Shown here in pieces: positions 1 to 7,423 of a DNA stretch of 15,290 nucleotides. The notes below the pieces were generated by a model, which ran no database searches, had not been told where the DNA came from, and saw nothing but the letters and a program-made list of their open reading frames with translations. A program made the translations under genes and the position numbers. This DNA comes from Acidimicrobiia bacterium (GTDB lineage: Bacteria > Actinomycetota > Acidimicrobiia > Spongiisociales > JAHEDJ01), in assembly GCA_030598025.1 (NCBI GenBank), contig JAUVQS010000022.1, positions 1-15,290 of the forward strand, written 5' to 3'. Each line of letters opens with the position of its first letter. The stretch's first letter is position 1.

Positions 1-33
1 GACACAGGTGTCAAGGACGTACGAGCGGGTCAC
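1..33 (-). CDS. PIN-domain / PhoH-like protein, N-terminal fragment
   Basis: Only the first 11 codons are inside the window, reading from a GTG at 33 down to the left edge. They translate as M-T-R-S-Y-V-L-D-T-C-V. The pattern 'YVLDT.V' is the usual opening of a PIN domain, where the Asp is the first metal-binding residue. In Actinomycetota it is typical of PhoH2-type proteins, a PIN ribonuclease fused to a PhoH P-loop ATPase/helicase. A strong Shine-Dalgarno sequence, GGAGGAGG on the minus strand (44-51), lies 10 nt before the GTG and supports this start. The gene lies 90 nt downstream of the dehydratase stop, on the same strand. The call rests on a short motif plus a good ribosome binding site; a stand-alone VapC-like PIN protein is the main alternative, and the rest of the protein is needed to decide. 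Confidence 0.5.
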   Translation of the reverse strand, partial: MTRSYVLDTCV

Positions 34-123
34 GGGGTATGGGCCTCCTCCGGTGTCACGCTGAATAGCCAACTCGCTCCAGACGGCGATTACAAGGACC
101 CTGTCGGCGAGGCGAGCCGAAGA

Positions 124-1071
124 TCAACTGAATCGACTGGTGAAAGCGCAGAGATCCGCAACGGAGATATTGCCACCGCAGAGTACGAGAGCCAGGGTTC
201 CGCCCGGTTCGAAATGTCCTCGCAGTCGGCGAGCGGCGGCAAGCGTGCATGCCGCAGCAGGCTCGGTGACCAGCTTCGCCCGCTCGAAGAGGAAGGTCAT
301 GGCCTGCACCGCCTCAGCATCGGGCACAACCACGACCTCCTCCAGATGATCGCGGGCGATCTCGAATGGAACCTCGCCCGCATACGGGGAGCCGAGGGTC
401 TTGGCAATCGACGTCGGTGTCATGGTCTGCGGAACTCCGGCTTGAAGCGAGAGCGCCATAACGTCGGCTCCTTCTGTTTCGACGCCCCACACCCGCACCT
501 TGGGGCGGCGCCCCTTGATGGCCGAGGTGACTCCGGCCATGAATCCGCCACCACCGATCGAGACGATCACGTCCGTGACCTCCGGCACCTGATCGAGCAG
601 TTCGAGGCCGAGGGTGCCGTTCCCGGCCATCATGTTCGGATCATCAAACGGGTGCATCGGCCCCCACCCCTCGGAAACCAGTTCTTCGTATCGGACGAAT
701 GCATCGGCAATCGAGGGGACCAGTTCGACGTCGGCCCCATAGCTGCGGGTCGCGTCCAGATAGTTGGAAGGAGTGGTCTCCGGCATCACGACTCTGGCGG
801 GGACCTCCAACCGGCCGGCTGCGTAAGCGAGTCCCTGGGCGAAGTTGCCGCCGCTAATGCCAACAACCCCGCCGGCACGGTGCTCATACGCGAGAAGTTG
901 GTTGATCGCGCCGCGCGGCTTGAAACTCCCCGTCTTCTGCAAGAGCTCGAGTTTGAGCACAGCGCTGATGCCAAGCTCCTGGGACAGCGTGCGGTTTGTT
1001 GCCACAGGCGTTTCGACTACGTATGGATCGATCTTGCGGTAGGCCGCTTCAATCTCGTCCAAAGGAATCAT
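124..1071 (-). CDS. Threonine/serine dehydratase family PLP enzyme
   Basis: A 315-aa fold-type II PLP-dependent lyase in the threonine ammonia-lyase / serine racemase group, expected to deaminate L-threonine or L-serine to the 2-oxoacid in the cytosol. Visible motifs: the Schiff-base lysine K51 in SFKPRG (49-54); an asparagine loop SGGNFAQG (73-80), where Phe replaces the more usual His after the Asn; the glycine-rich phosphate loop GGGG (173-176); and C298 in LCGGN, near the PLP ring nitrogen in this family. There is no C-terminal ACT domain, so it resembles the short catabolic TdcB type rather than isoleucine-regulated IlvA. An in-frame extension upstream to 1158 would overlap the neighbouring gene and is not conserved-looking; the ATG at 1071 begins the family sequence and sits 6 nt after a TANNNT box. 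The exact substrate is uncertain, so I give no gene symbol. Confidence 0.88.
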   Translation of the reverse strand: MIPLDEIEAAYRKIDPYVVETPVATNRTLSQELGISAVLKLELLQKTGSFKPRGAINQLLAYEHRAGGVVGISGGNFAQGLAYAAGRLEVPARVVMPETTPSNYLDATRSYGADVELVPSIADAFVRYEELVSEGWGPMHPFDDPNMMAGNGTLGLELLDQVPEVTDVIVSIGGGGFMAGVTSAIKGRRPKVRVWGVETEGADVMALSLQAGVPQTMTPTSIAKTLGSPYAGEVPFEIARDHLEEVVVVPDAEAVQAMTFLFERAKLVTEPAAACTLAAARRLRGHFEPGGTLALVLCGGNISVADLCAFTSRFS

Positions 1072-1077
1072 GGGAAG

Positions 1078-1083
1078 ACGGTA
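1078..1083 (-). promoter_or_regulatory. Putative -10 box (TACCGT) for leaderless dehydratase mRNA
   Basis: On the minus strand TACCGT is followed by exactly 6 nt and then the ATG at 1071. No purine-rich ribosome binding site precedes the ATG. The same spacing recurs at three other gene starts in this window. No convincing -35 was found. A partial tandem repeat of CCCGCGA (about 2.5 copies, 1091-1109) lies just upstream and seems incidental. Confidence 0.35.
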
Positions 1084-1111
1084 ATCGATACCCGCGACCC
1101 GCGACCCGCCG

Positions 1112-2347
1112 CTACTCCAGGTGCGCGGCCACTGCGTAATCCGCCAGAATCGGACCATCCGTCGTCATCACCACATGGGTGACGGCGGTGTTGGCCGGCA
1201 CGATCGTGTCTAGAACCTCGGGCCACCCAACTCCCATGATGCCAAGGACGTATGCCCTGATCGCTCCCCCGTGCGAGACGACTGTGATCCGACCCGATCC
1301 GTTGGCCGCCATCGCCATGTCAACCCCACGGTTCATGCGCTCGGTGAGGCCTCCCCAGGTCTCTCCGTCACCTCCCCGCGGCAGGTCTTCGCCCTGCCGG
1401 AAGATCCGATCGGCCAACACCGAGTTCCCACCGTCCGTCAGCAGGTCGTCGAAGGTCTTGCCTTCCCAGGACCCGAATGACAACTCGGCGAACTCGTCCA
1501 TCTCCGTAACACCATCCATCGCGATCTCGGCCGCCGTTTGGGCAGCGCGTCCGAGTGGGGAGGCATAGACGGTCTCCTGGGTGCCGTACCACTTGGCGAG
1601 CTTGGCCGCCTGCGCGCGGCCTTGTGCGTTCAAACCCCAATCGGTCTGACCCTGCACCAGTCGCTGCAGATTGGCGTCGGTCTCGCCGTGGCGAACGAAC
1701 GTAATCAGCGGGTCACCTTCGGCCATCCGTTGAGAGGCCCATTCATTGATCGTGCCCAGATGTCCGGTGTCGTTATAAGTGGCGAGGCGCAACTTGTCGA
1801 AGACATGGCGAAAGGTCGTCATCGACGTGTTGACCGGATCGGCGAAGGCGGGCCTGGGCGCCTCGATCTTCCAATGCATCCTGGCGAGAGTCTCGATGAT
1901 CCCGCCGTGTGTGATCACGAGCGCGCGTTCGCCCTCATCCAGTCTCGACTCGAGAGCGTTGAGGGCGGCCGCCAATCGATCGCGCACAACAAATACCGAC
2001 TCGCCGGTTCGCCCCATCGGGATATCCTGGCCGGCAAAGACAGCCTTCAGTTCGTCTCCGTGTTGTTCGGCGATCTCTGAGGACGTCAAACCGTCCCACT
2101 CCCCCAGATCCATCTCTGCCCAGGCCGGGTCGGTATCGACGGTGAGTCCCAGCGGAGCAGCAGTTTGATTGGTGCGATGCAATCCGCTCGTCACAACGAG
2201 ATTGGGCGGGTTCTTGAGAAGCCGGGTGGCGGCGGCTGCGGCTTGCCTCTCTCCGCGTTCGGTCAGCCGGCCACCTTGGCGACTGCCTTGCCAGATGCCC
2301 GCCTCATTGGCCTCCGATCGTCCGTGACGCAGGAACGTGATTTCCAT
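1112..2347 (-). CDS. Tandem two-domain histidine phosphatase family protein
   Basis: A 411-aa protein with two phosphoglycerate-mutase-like (histidine phosphatase, branch 1) domains in one chain. Domain 1, about residues 1-205, has the phospho-acceptor H8 in RHG (7-9), R58 in TSGLHRTNQTA, an acidic stretch ending in GEWDG (82-86) and the second histidine H147 in THGG. Domain 2, about residues 212-411, repeats the set: H220 in RHG, R267 in ASPLGRAAQTA, FGSWEG (291-296) and H359 in SHGG. Both halves therefore look catalytically complete. The family dephosphorylates sugar phosphates, alpha-ribazole phosphate, nucleotides or phosphoproteins; the substrate cannot be read from sequence. The ATG at 2347 starts the first domain directly; a 39-residue extension to 2464 would overlap the hppA stop and looks non-coding. 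No strong ribosome binding site is visible. It follows hppA on the same strand after a 94-nt gap containing a possible terminator. Confidence 0.85.
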   Translation of the reverse strand: MEITFLRHGRSEANEAGIWQGSRQGGRLTERGERQAAAAATRLLKNPPNLVVTSGLHRTNQTAAPLGLTVDTDPAWAEMDLGEWDGLTSSEIAEQHGDELKAVFAGQDIPMGRTGESVFVVRDRLAAALNALESRLDEGERALVITHGGIIETLARMHWKIEAPRPAFADPVNTSMTTFRHVFDKLRLATYNDTGHLGTINEWASQRMAEGDPLITFVRHGETDANLQRLVQGQTDWGLNAQGRAQAAKLAKWYGTQETVYASPLGRAAQTAAEIAMDGVTEMDEFAELSFGSWEGKTFDDLLTDGGNSVLADRIFRQGEDLPRGGDGETWGGLTERMNRGVDMAMAANGSGRITVVSHGGAIRAYVLGIMGVGWPEVLDTIVPANTAVTHVVMTTDGPILADYAVAAHLE

Positions 2348-2383
2348 CGGCCGCAGCTTGCCCGGTTTCTGCTTCCCGGCCAA

Positions 2384-2422
2384 AACCGACGTGCTCCCAC
2401 CCGGACCGATCTTGCGTCGGTT
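2384..2422 (-). terminator. Possible intrinsic terminator after hppA
   Basis: On the minus strand an 8-bp perfect stem (AACCGACG / CGTCGGTT) encloses a 23-nt loop, starts 19 nt beyond the hppA stop, and its distal arm runs into TTTT. The long loop and short T-run make it weaker than a classic intrinsic terminator. It would separate hppA from the histidine phosphatase gene. Confidence 0.35.
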
Positions 2423-2441
2423 GAAGGGAGTCCTGAGTTGA

Positions 2442-4538
2442 TCAGCCGATGAAAGCGGAGGCAAAGATCAAGCTCACGATGGTCATGACCTTGATCACGA
2501 TGTTCATGGCGGGGCCGGAAGTGTCTTTGAAAGGATCGCCCACCGTGTCGCCGATGACTGCCGCCTTGTGAGCATCGGAACCCTTGCCGCCGTAGGCGCC
2601 CGCTTCGATGAACTTCTTCGCATTGTCCCAGGCCCCACCGGCATTCGCCATGTAGATCGCCAGCAAAAAGCCGGTGACCAGAGCTCCGGCCAAGAACCCT
2701 CCGAGTGCCTCAACATCGATGAAGCCTATACCCAGCGGTAGAATGATGGCCAGCGACCCGGGGAGGACCATCTCACGCAGCGCGCCGGCGGTGGCGATGT
2801 CGACGCACTTGGCGTACTCAGCCTTCACACCCTCTTTCCCCTCCCTGAGTCCGGGAATCTCGCGGAACTGCCTGCGCACCTCTTCGATCATCTCATTGGC
2901 GGCGCGCCCAACAGCCTTGATCGTCATGCCCGAGAACAAGAACGGGAACATCGCGCCGAGGAACAGACCGATGGTCGTGCCAACGTTCATGATGTTGATT
3001 CCGTCGGCAAGTGGATTGGCGACTCCGCTTGACTCTGCCGCGTTGCCGATCGCCTGTGTGAATGTCGAGAAGAGGGCCAAGGCAGTAATGGCCGCCGAGC
3101 CGATGGCGAAGCCCTTGGCAACGGCTGCCGTGGTGTTGCCAAGAGAGTCGAGAGCATCGGTGGCTTCCCGCACCTCTGCCGGCAGATGGGTCATCTCGGC
3201 GATGCCGCCGGCGTTATCGGCGATCGGTCCATAAGCGTCCACGGCGATCGTGATTCCGAGGGTGGCCAGCACACCGATCGCGGCGATGGCTACTCCATAG
3301 ATTCCGCCGCCGTCACCGAGAGCGAGGGTGCCGGCCCAATGTGCACCACCGATACCAGTAGCAGCGACGATCACCGAGTAGGCGGCCGATCGCTTGCCTT
3401 CGGCGATTCCGGCCAGCACCACTGTTGCTGGGCCGGTTTGAGCTTGGCGGGCGATCTCCTTGACCGTCTTGTGATGGTCGGACGTGTAGATCTCCGATAT
3501 CTTGCCGATCGTGAACCCAACGAGCAGGCCGATGGCGACGGCCATGAACAACCCGAACGGGTTCACGTCGTCGATTGATCCGAAGATCAAATAGGCAAGT
3601 CCGAGCACCGCGGCAGCCGCCAGAATCATCGCCGTGTTCGTTCCGCGATGGAGAGCAGACGCTAGGTCGGATTCCGACCGCGGCTTGACGAGGAACGATC
3701 CGATGATCGAGGCAAGCATTCCCGCGGCCCCGACGGCCAGCGGGAAGATGACTGCCTCGGCCTGGAATGCGGTACCTGAGAAGGCGAGGGCCGCGAAGAC
3801 TATCGGCGCCACCAGTGATCCGACGTACGACTCGAACAGGTCGGCACCCATCCCGGCCACATCGCCGACGTTGTCTCCCACATTGTCGGCAATCGTGGCC
3901 GGGTTGCGCGGATCATCCTCCGGGATGCCCGCTTCGACCTTGCCGACCAGGTCGGCTCCAACGTCGGCGGCCTTCGTGTAAATGCCTCCGCCGACACGAG
4001 CAAACAGGGCAATCGATGACCCTCCGAGACCGATCGCGGCGACGATTTCCGCTCCACGGCCGACCTCGAACCCACTCAGATCGATGAAGACCAGATATCC
4101 AACGGCCACACCGAGCAAACCGAGACCGGCAACGGTGAACCCCATCACTGCTCCGCCGCGAAAAGCCAATGGGAGTGCCTTGACAATGCCACCGGTACGG
4201 GCGGCTTCGGTGGTCCTGGCGTTGGCTGCGGTGGCAATCCTCATGCCGATCAATCCGGCGCCACCCGAGAGCAGAGCACCGGCCAGATAAGCGACGGCCC
4301 TCAGCCATCCATCATCCAGAAGAAATCCAATCAGCAAGAACATGCCCGCCACAAAGACCGCTACCCACGCGTACTCACGCTTGATGAAAGCCATCGCCCC
4401 GGCTCTGATATTCGAGGAAATCTCGATCATCAGGTCGTTTCCCTGACTAGCGGCCAACACAACTCTGGCGTAATAGACGGCCAGAGCCAGCGCCGAGACC
4501 CCCATGAAGACGGCGGCCCAAAGGAAAAAGCTGTTCAT
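2442..4538 (-). CDS. hppA: Membrane-bound ion-pumping pyrophosphatase
   Basis: A 698-aa polytopic membrane protein that couples pyrophosphate hydrolysis to H+ (or Na+) export across the cytoplasmic membrane. Signature segments are all present: the catalytic DVGADLVGKVE (192-202), the metal/PPi-binding run from DDPRNPATIADNVGDNVGD (208-226), DAYGPIADNAGG (434-445) and the C-terminal GDTVGDPFKDTSGPA (663-677). In GNTTAAVAKG (467-476) the position that is Lys in K+-independent enzymes is Ala (A471), which by the published A/K rule predicts a K+-dependent enzyme. H+ versus Na+ specificity cannot be settled by eye. The ATG at 4538 is chosen over an in-frame TTG 21 nt upstream because GGGAG lies about 10 nt before the ATG and because the family starts there. 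The length matches the family. Its partner in this stretch is the Ca2+ ATPase gene just upstream on the same strand. Confidence 0.96.
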   Translation of the reverse strand: MNSFFLWAAVFMGVSALALAVYYARVVLAASQGNDLMIEISSNIRAGAMAFIKREYAWVAVFVAGMFLLIGFLLDDGWLRAVAYLAGALLSGGAGLIGMRIATAANARTTEAARTGGIVKALPLAFRGGAVMGFTVAGLGLLGVAVGYLVFIDLSGFEVGRGAEIVAAIGLGGSSIALFARVGGGIYTKAADVGADLVGKVEAGIPEDDPRNPATIADNVGDNVGDVAGMGADLFESYVGSLVAPIVFAALAFSGTAFQAEAVIFPLAVGAAGMLASIIGSFLVKPRSESDLASALHRGTNTAMILAAAAVLGLAYLIFGSIDDVNPFGLFMAVAIGLLVGFTIGKISEIYTSDHHKTVKEIARQAQTGPATVVLAGIAEGKRSAAYSVIVAATGIGGAHWAGTLALGDGGGIYGVAIAAIGVLATLGITIAVDAYGPIADNAGGIAEMTHLPAEVREATDALDSLGNTTAAVAKGFAIGSAAITALALFSTFTQAIGNAAESSGVANPLADGINIMNVGTTIGLFLGAMFPFLFSGMTIKAVGRAANEMIEEVRRQFREIPGLREGKEGVKAEYAKCVDIATAGALREMVLPGSLAIILPLGIGFIDVEALGGFLAGALVTGFLLAIYMANAGGAWDNAKKFIEAGAYGGKGSDAHKAAVIGDTVGDPFKDTSGPAMNIVIKVMTIVSLIFASAFIG

Positions 4539-4573
4539 AGAAAATTCACTCCCGTACAACCAAGGTGGGCGGG

Positions 4574-4579
4574 AGTATA
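4574..4579 (-). promoter_or_regulatory. Possible -10 box for hppA (TATACT)
   Basis: TATACT on the minus strand, about 35 nt before the hppA ATG, would give a roughly 28-nt leader containing the GGGAG ribosome binding site. It lies within an AT-rich patch (4576-4582) of otherwise GC-rich DNA. No clear -35 is seen 16-18 nt upstream. Confidence 0.35.
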
Positions 4580-4623
4580 TAAGGACACCATCCCCGCTCG
4601 GCCGCCCCGCCCGGTTTTCTCAG

Positions 4624-4664
4624 CAGTGCCGTGTATCACCCATGCACCATTGCACTGCGCGGAA
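4624..4664. repeat. Diverged copy of a 41-nt palindromic element (copy A)
   Basis: This 41-nt segment aligns without gaps to 4685-4725, with 32 of 41 positions identical by my count. Both ends are conserved: CAGTGC at the left, GCACTGCGCGGAA at the right, and an internal TGTATCACC. Here the palindrome is eroded: only the outer CAGTGC/GCACTG arms still pair. It starts 61 nt before the second copy in the same orientation, which suggests an old duplication or two insertions of a REP-like element. Confidence 0.7.
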
Positions 4665-4676
4665 CCGTTTGGCCAC

Positions 4677-4726
4677 TTTCCGCGCAGTGCTATGTATCAC
4701 CGGTAGTACATAGCACTGCGCGGAAA
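4677..4726. repeat. Perfect 20-bp inverted repeat with 10-nt loop (copy B)
   Basis: TTTCCGCGCAGTGCTATGTA (4677-4696) is the exact reverse complement of 4707-4726; the 10-nt loop is TCACCGGTAG, with a central ACCGGT. It begins 8 nt beyond the Ca2+-ATPase stop codon. As RNA it would be a very stable hairpin that could protect or end the ATPase transcript, but neither strand has a T-run after it, so it is not a canonical intrinsic terminator. With copy A it looks like an interspersed palindromic (REP-like) element. No other copy was noticed in the window. Confidence 0.85.
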
Positions 4727-4734
4727 ACCATGGA

Positions 4735-7380
4735 TCAGTCGCGCACCGTCTCCCAGGACGGGTGGCGCCGCAGGATTCGCCGCTTGACGGTGTCTATTCC
4801 AAGGAAGGGCAGCACGGTCAAGAGAAGGATCACCGGCCAGTCGACCCACTCGATCGGCACCGTTTCAAACAACCGGTTCCCGATCGGCGCGTAAACGACC
4901 ATGAGGTGGAGGACCATCGAGCCGATTACGCCCCAAGTCAGTACCCGGTTGCCGCCGAATCCGATCTTCCAGACCGTCGTGCCCTGGGCCCGAATGTTGT
5001 AGATGTGGGCCAACTGCGCCGTGACCAGCGTCGTGAACACCAGCGTCCGCACATACTCCCACTCCGCCCCGCGCACATAGTGCGCCCAAACGAGAGCCGC
5101 CAGCGCACCCGCAGCCAGGAACATCCCCTGCCAGAGCAGCCGCAACTGGTGCGGAACGCTGAGGATGTTGCGCCGTTCGTCGGGAGATTGCTCCATCAAA
5201 TCCGGAACCGGCGGGTCGATGCCCAATGCGAGGGCCGGCAATCCATCGGTGACGAGATTGATCCACAGCAACTGAGTCGCCAGCAGCGGTTCCCCCAAAG
5301 CCCCAAAGAAGAGGAAGCCGAGGAACATCACCAGCACCTCGGATACGTTGGCGCTCAACAAGAAATAGACGACCTTCTTGAGGTTGGAGAAGATCGCCCG
5401 GCCTTCCGACACGGCCCGAATGATCGTGGCGAAGTTGTCATCGGCCAGCACCATATCTGCGGCCTCCTTGGCCACATCGGTCCCCGTTCCCATCGCAACC
5501 CCGATATCGGCCGCCTGCAGAGCAGGTGCGTCATTCACGCCATCTCCGGTCATGCCGACGATGGCCCCCGAGGCCTGCCACGACTTGACGATCTTCACCT
5601 TGTCGGCCGGATCAACGCGGGCGAATACCGCCACGTCACCCACAACCGCGTCCAACTCGTCCTGTTCCATCACCCGCAGTTCAGCCCCGGCGAGCACGGT
5701 GCGATCGCCCAGCAAACCGAGGTCATCTGCGATAGCACGGGCCGTCACGACGTGATCCCCGGTCACCATCACCACCCGGACACCGGCTGCCGCAGCATCC
5801 TCGATAGCCCCCCGGGTCTCCGGCCGGAGCTCATCGCTCATCCCGGCTAGAGCCACGAACACAAGGTCCCGATCCTCGGCGGCTAGGTCCACCGGAAGCT
5901 CGTCGACGATCCGATAGGCGAATCCGAGAGTGCGGAGGCCTTTGGCCGCGAACCCGGTGGCGGTGTCAACGGCCGACGCGCGTCGCACATCATCAAGTTG
6001 AACGGGTCCATCGACCTGCTCATATGAGGCGCATCTGCCGAGGACGACCTCCGGGGCTCCCTTGACCGCGATCAGGTACTTGTCGCCGGTCGGGTGCAGG
6101 GTGGTCATCATCTTCCGGGATGAGTCGAAGGCCACCTCATCCAATCGAGGGTTGGCGACGCGCACGTCGGACACACTGAGAATCGTTGGGTCGACTGATC
6201 TCAGAACCGCAACTTCGGTCGGGTCGCCCAGGTATCCGTCGGCCACCTTCCGGGCGTCGCTGCACAGAGCGGCAATCTGTGCATAGCGCCAGACTCTCCC
6301 ATCGGCTCCCTCCATCTCTGAAGGGCGCGCCTGAAATCCGGCGAACTCGAGGGCCTGCACCCGCATCTCGTTCCGGGTGAGCGTGCCGGTCTTGTCTGTA
6401 CAAATGACCGACGCCGCACCCAACGCCTCCACCGCCGGGAGCCTGCGAACGATGGCGTTGTTCTTGGCCATGGCCTGCACGCCTCTGGCCAGGGTTACGG
6501 TCACGACGGCCGGCAATCCCTCTGGTATCGCCGCCACTGCGAGCGCCACTGAGATGAGGAACACATTCTGGACCGTCTCCATCGACTGGTCGCGGGCCAT
6601 GCCCAGCAGAAAGATGACAACAGCAATACCCAGGGTGAGCCAGGCGATCCGCCGGCCGACACGGGCGAGTTCCAGCGAGAGCGGTGAAGGTTGCTCCTCG
6701 GGCTCGAGTAACTCGGCGATCCTGCCCATCTCGGTGGAGAGTCCGGTCGCCGTTGTCACCGCCCGGCCGCGCCCGGCGGCGATGACCGTTCCGGCAAAGA
6801 CCATCGATCTCCGATCGCCCGTACCGGAGTCGGCGGCCACCGGTTCGAGAGTCTTGGAAACCGGCAGGCTCTCGCCCGTCAGCGAGGCCTCATCGGCCTG
6901 GAGGTGGACCGATCTCACCACCCGTGCGTCCGCGGCCACCTTGTCGCCGGCTTCCATCACGAGCAGGTCGCCGGGTGCTACCTCGGATGCTGGTATCTCG
7001 ACTTCCTCCCCACCACGCACGACCAGCGCAGCCGGAGCCGCCATTTCCTTGAGCCGGGCCAGAGCATCCTCAGCCCGGACCTCCTGGGTGTAACCGATCA
7101 CAGCGTTGAGGAGGACGATGGCAAGTATGACCCCGGCATCGATCCACTCCTGCAGGAGAACTCCGCTGACGACCGCCGCGATCAGCAGAACGAGAATGAG
7201 CATGTCGCTGAACTGCGAGATCAGAGTCCGCCACCGACTGGGGCCCTTGCTGCCGCCGAGCTCATTGGGGCCGACCTCTTCGAGCCGCCGCCGGGCCTCC
7301 CCTGGTGACAGGCCGGCACCGAGATCCAACTCCAATTTGGCGACTACCTCATCAACTTCTTCGGCATGCCAGTCGGTCAT
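4735..7380 (-). CDS. SERCA-type Ca2+-transporting P-type ATPase
   Basis: An 881-aa P2A-like ATPase that exports Ca2+ from the cytosol using ATP. Domains in order: cation-ATPase N-terminal domain (about 1-70), actuator domain with TGES (168-171), M4 with PEGLP (286-290), phosphorylation site DKTGTLT with D329, nucleotide-binding domain with KGAPE (440-444), TGD (540-542), hinge TGDGVND (611-617), and a C-terminal membrane domain. By eye-alignment to SERCA, the Ca2+ ligands are kept in M4 (E287), M5 (N678, E681) and M6 (N708, T711, D712 within NLVTDGLP), but the M8 Glu of site I (E908 in SERCA) corresponds to Q789. The ATG at 7380 has no good ribosome binding site and follows a TANNNT box by 6 nt. 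It lies 43 nt downstream of the Tad operon; a perfect palindrome follows its stop. Ca2+ is the most likely ion; another cation such as Mn2+ is not excluded. Confidence 0.93.
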   Translation of the reverse strand: MTDWHAEEVDEVVAKLELDLGAGLSPGEARRRLEEVGPNELGGSKGPSRWRTLISQFSDMLILVLLIAAVVSGVLLQEWIDAGVILAIVLLNAVIGYTQEVRAEDALARLKEMAAPAALVVRGGEEVEIPASEVAPGDLLVMEAGDKVAADARVVRSVHLQADEASLTGESLPVSKTLEPVAADSGTGDRRSMVFAGTVIAAGRGRAVTTATGLSTEMGRIAELLEPEEQPSPLSLELARVGRRIAWLTLGIAVVIFLLGMARDQSMETVQNVFLISVALAVAAIPEGLPAVVTVTLARGVQAMAKNNAIVRRLPAVEALGAASVICTDKTGTLTRNEMRVQALEFAGFQARPSEMEGADGRVWRYAQIAALCSDARKVADGYLGDPTEVAVLRSVDPTILSVSDVRVANPRLDEVAFDSSRKMMTTLHPTGDKYLIAVKGAPEVVLGRCASYEQVDGPVQLDDVRRASAVDTATGFAAKGLRTLGFAYRIVDELPVDLAAEDRDLVFVALAGMSDELRPETRGAIEDAAAAGVRVVMVTGDHVVTARAIADDLGLLGDRTVLAGAELRVMEQDELDAVVGDVAVFARVDPADKVKIVKSWQASGAIVGMTGDGVNDAPALQAADIGVAMGTGTDVAKEAADMVLADDNFATIIRAVSEGRAIFSNLKKVVYFLLSANVSEVLVMFLGFLFFGALGEPLLATQLLWINLVTDGLPALALGIDPPVPDLMEQSPDERRNILSVPHQLRLLWQGMFLAAGALAALVWAHYVRGAEWEYVRTLVFTTLVTAQLAHIYNIRAQGTTVWKIGFGGNRVLTWGVIGSMVLHLMVVYAPIGNRLFETVPIEWVDWPVILLLTVLPFLGIDTVKRRILRRHPSWETVRD

Positions 7381-7386
7381 ACCATG

Positions 7387-7392
7387 ACGCTA
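7387..7392 (-). promoter_or_regulatory. Putative -10 box (TAGCGT) for leaderless ATPase mRNA
   Basis: TAGCGT on the minus strand is followed by CATGGT (6 nt) and the ATG at 7380. A GGAGAG farther upstream is about 26 nt away and serves only a two-codon frame, so it is not a useful ribosome binding site for the ATPase. This suggests that the ATPase has its own start rather than relying only on read-through from the Tad operon. Confidence 0.35.
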
Positions 7393-7423
7393 CCGCATCA
7401 AATCATCTCTCCAGATATCCGTC

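Noticed and set aside
104..120. Small inverted repeat TCGGC-GAGGCGA-GCCGA after the dehydratase stop
   Set aside because: A 5-bp stem with no T-run overlapping the stop region; too weak to call as a terminator.
1091..1109. Short tandem repeat of CCCGCGA (about 2.5 units)
   Set aside because: Too short and too GC-simple to be meaningful; it falls in a 40-nt gap and no other copy was seen.
1..1182. Plus-strand reading frame open from the left edge to 1182, over 300 codons
   Set aside because: It is the frame opposite the dehydratase gene, whose PLP-lyase motifs are clear on the minus strand. The plus-strand translation is rich in Arg, Gly and His with no recognisable domain, and there is no ribosome binding site.
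4539..4734. Possible small gene or tRNA in the 196-nt gap
   Set aside because: No frame with a ribosome binding site and no cloverleaf; the gap is explained by the two palindromic elements and a possible hppA promoter.
4762..5850. 362-codon plus-strand frame opposite the Ca2+ ATPase
   Set aside because: Antisense shadow of a strongly conserved P-type ATPase in high-GC DNA. Its composition (many Arg, His, Asp, Gln) is that of a codon-mirror frame.
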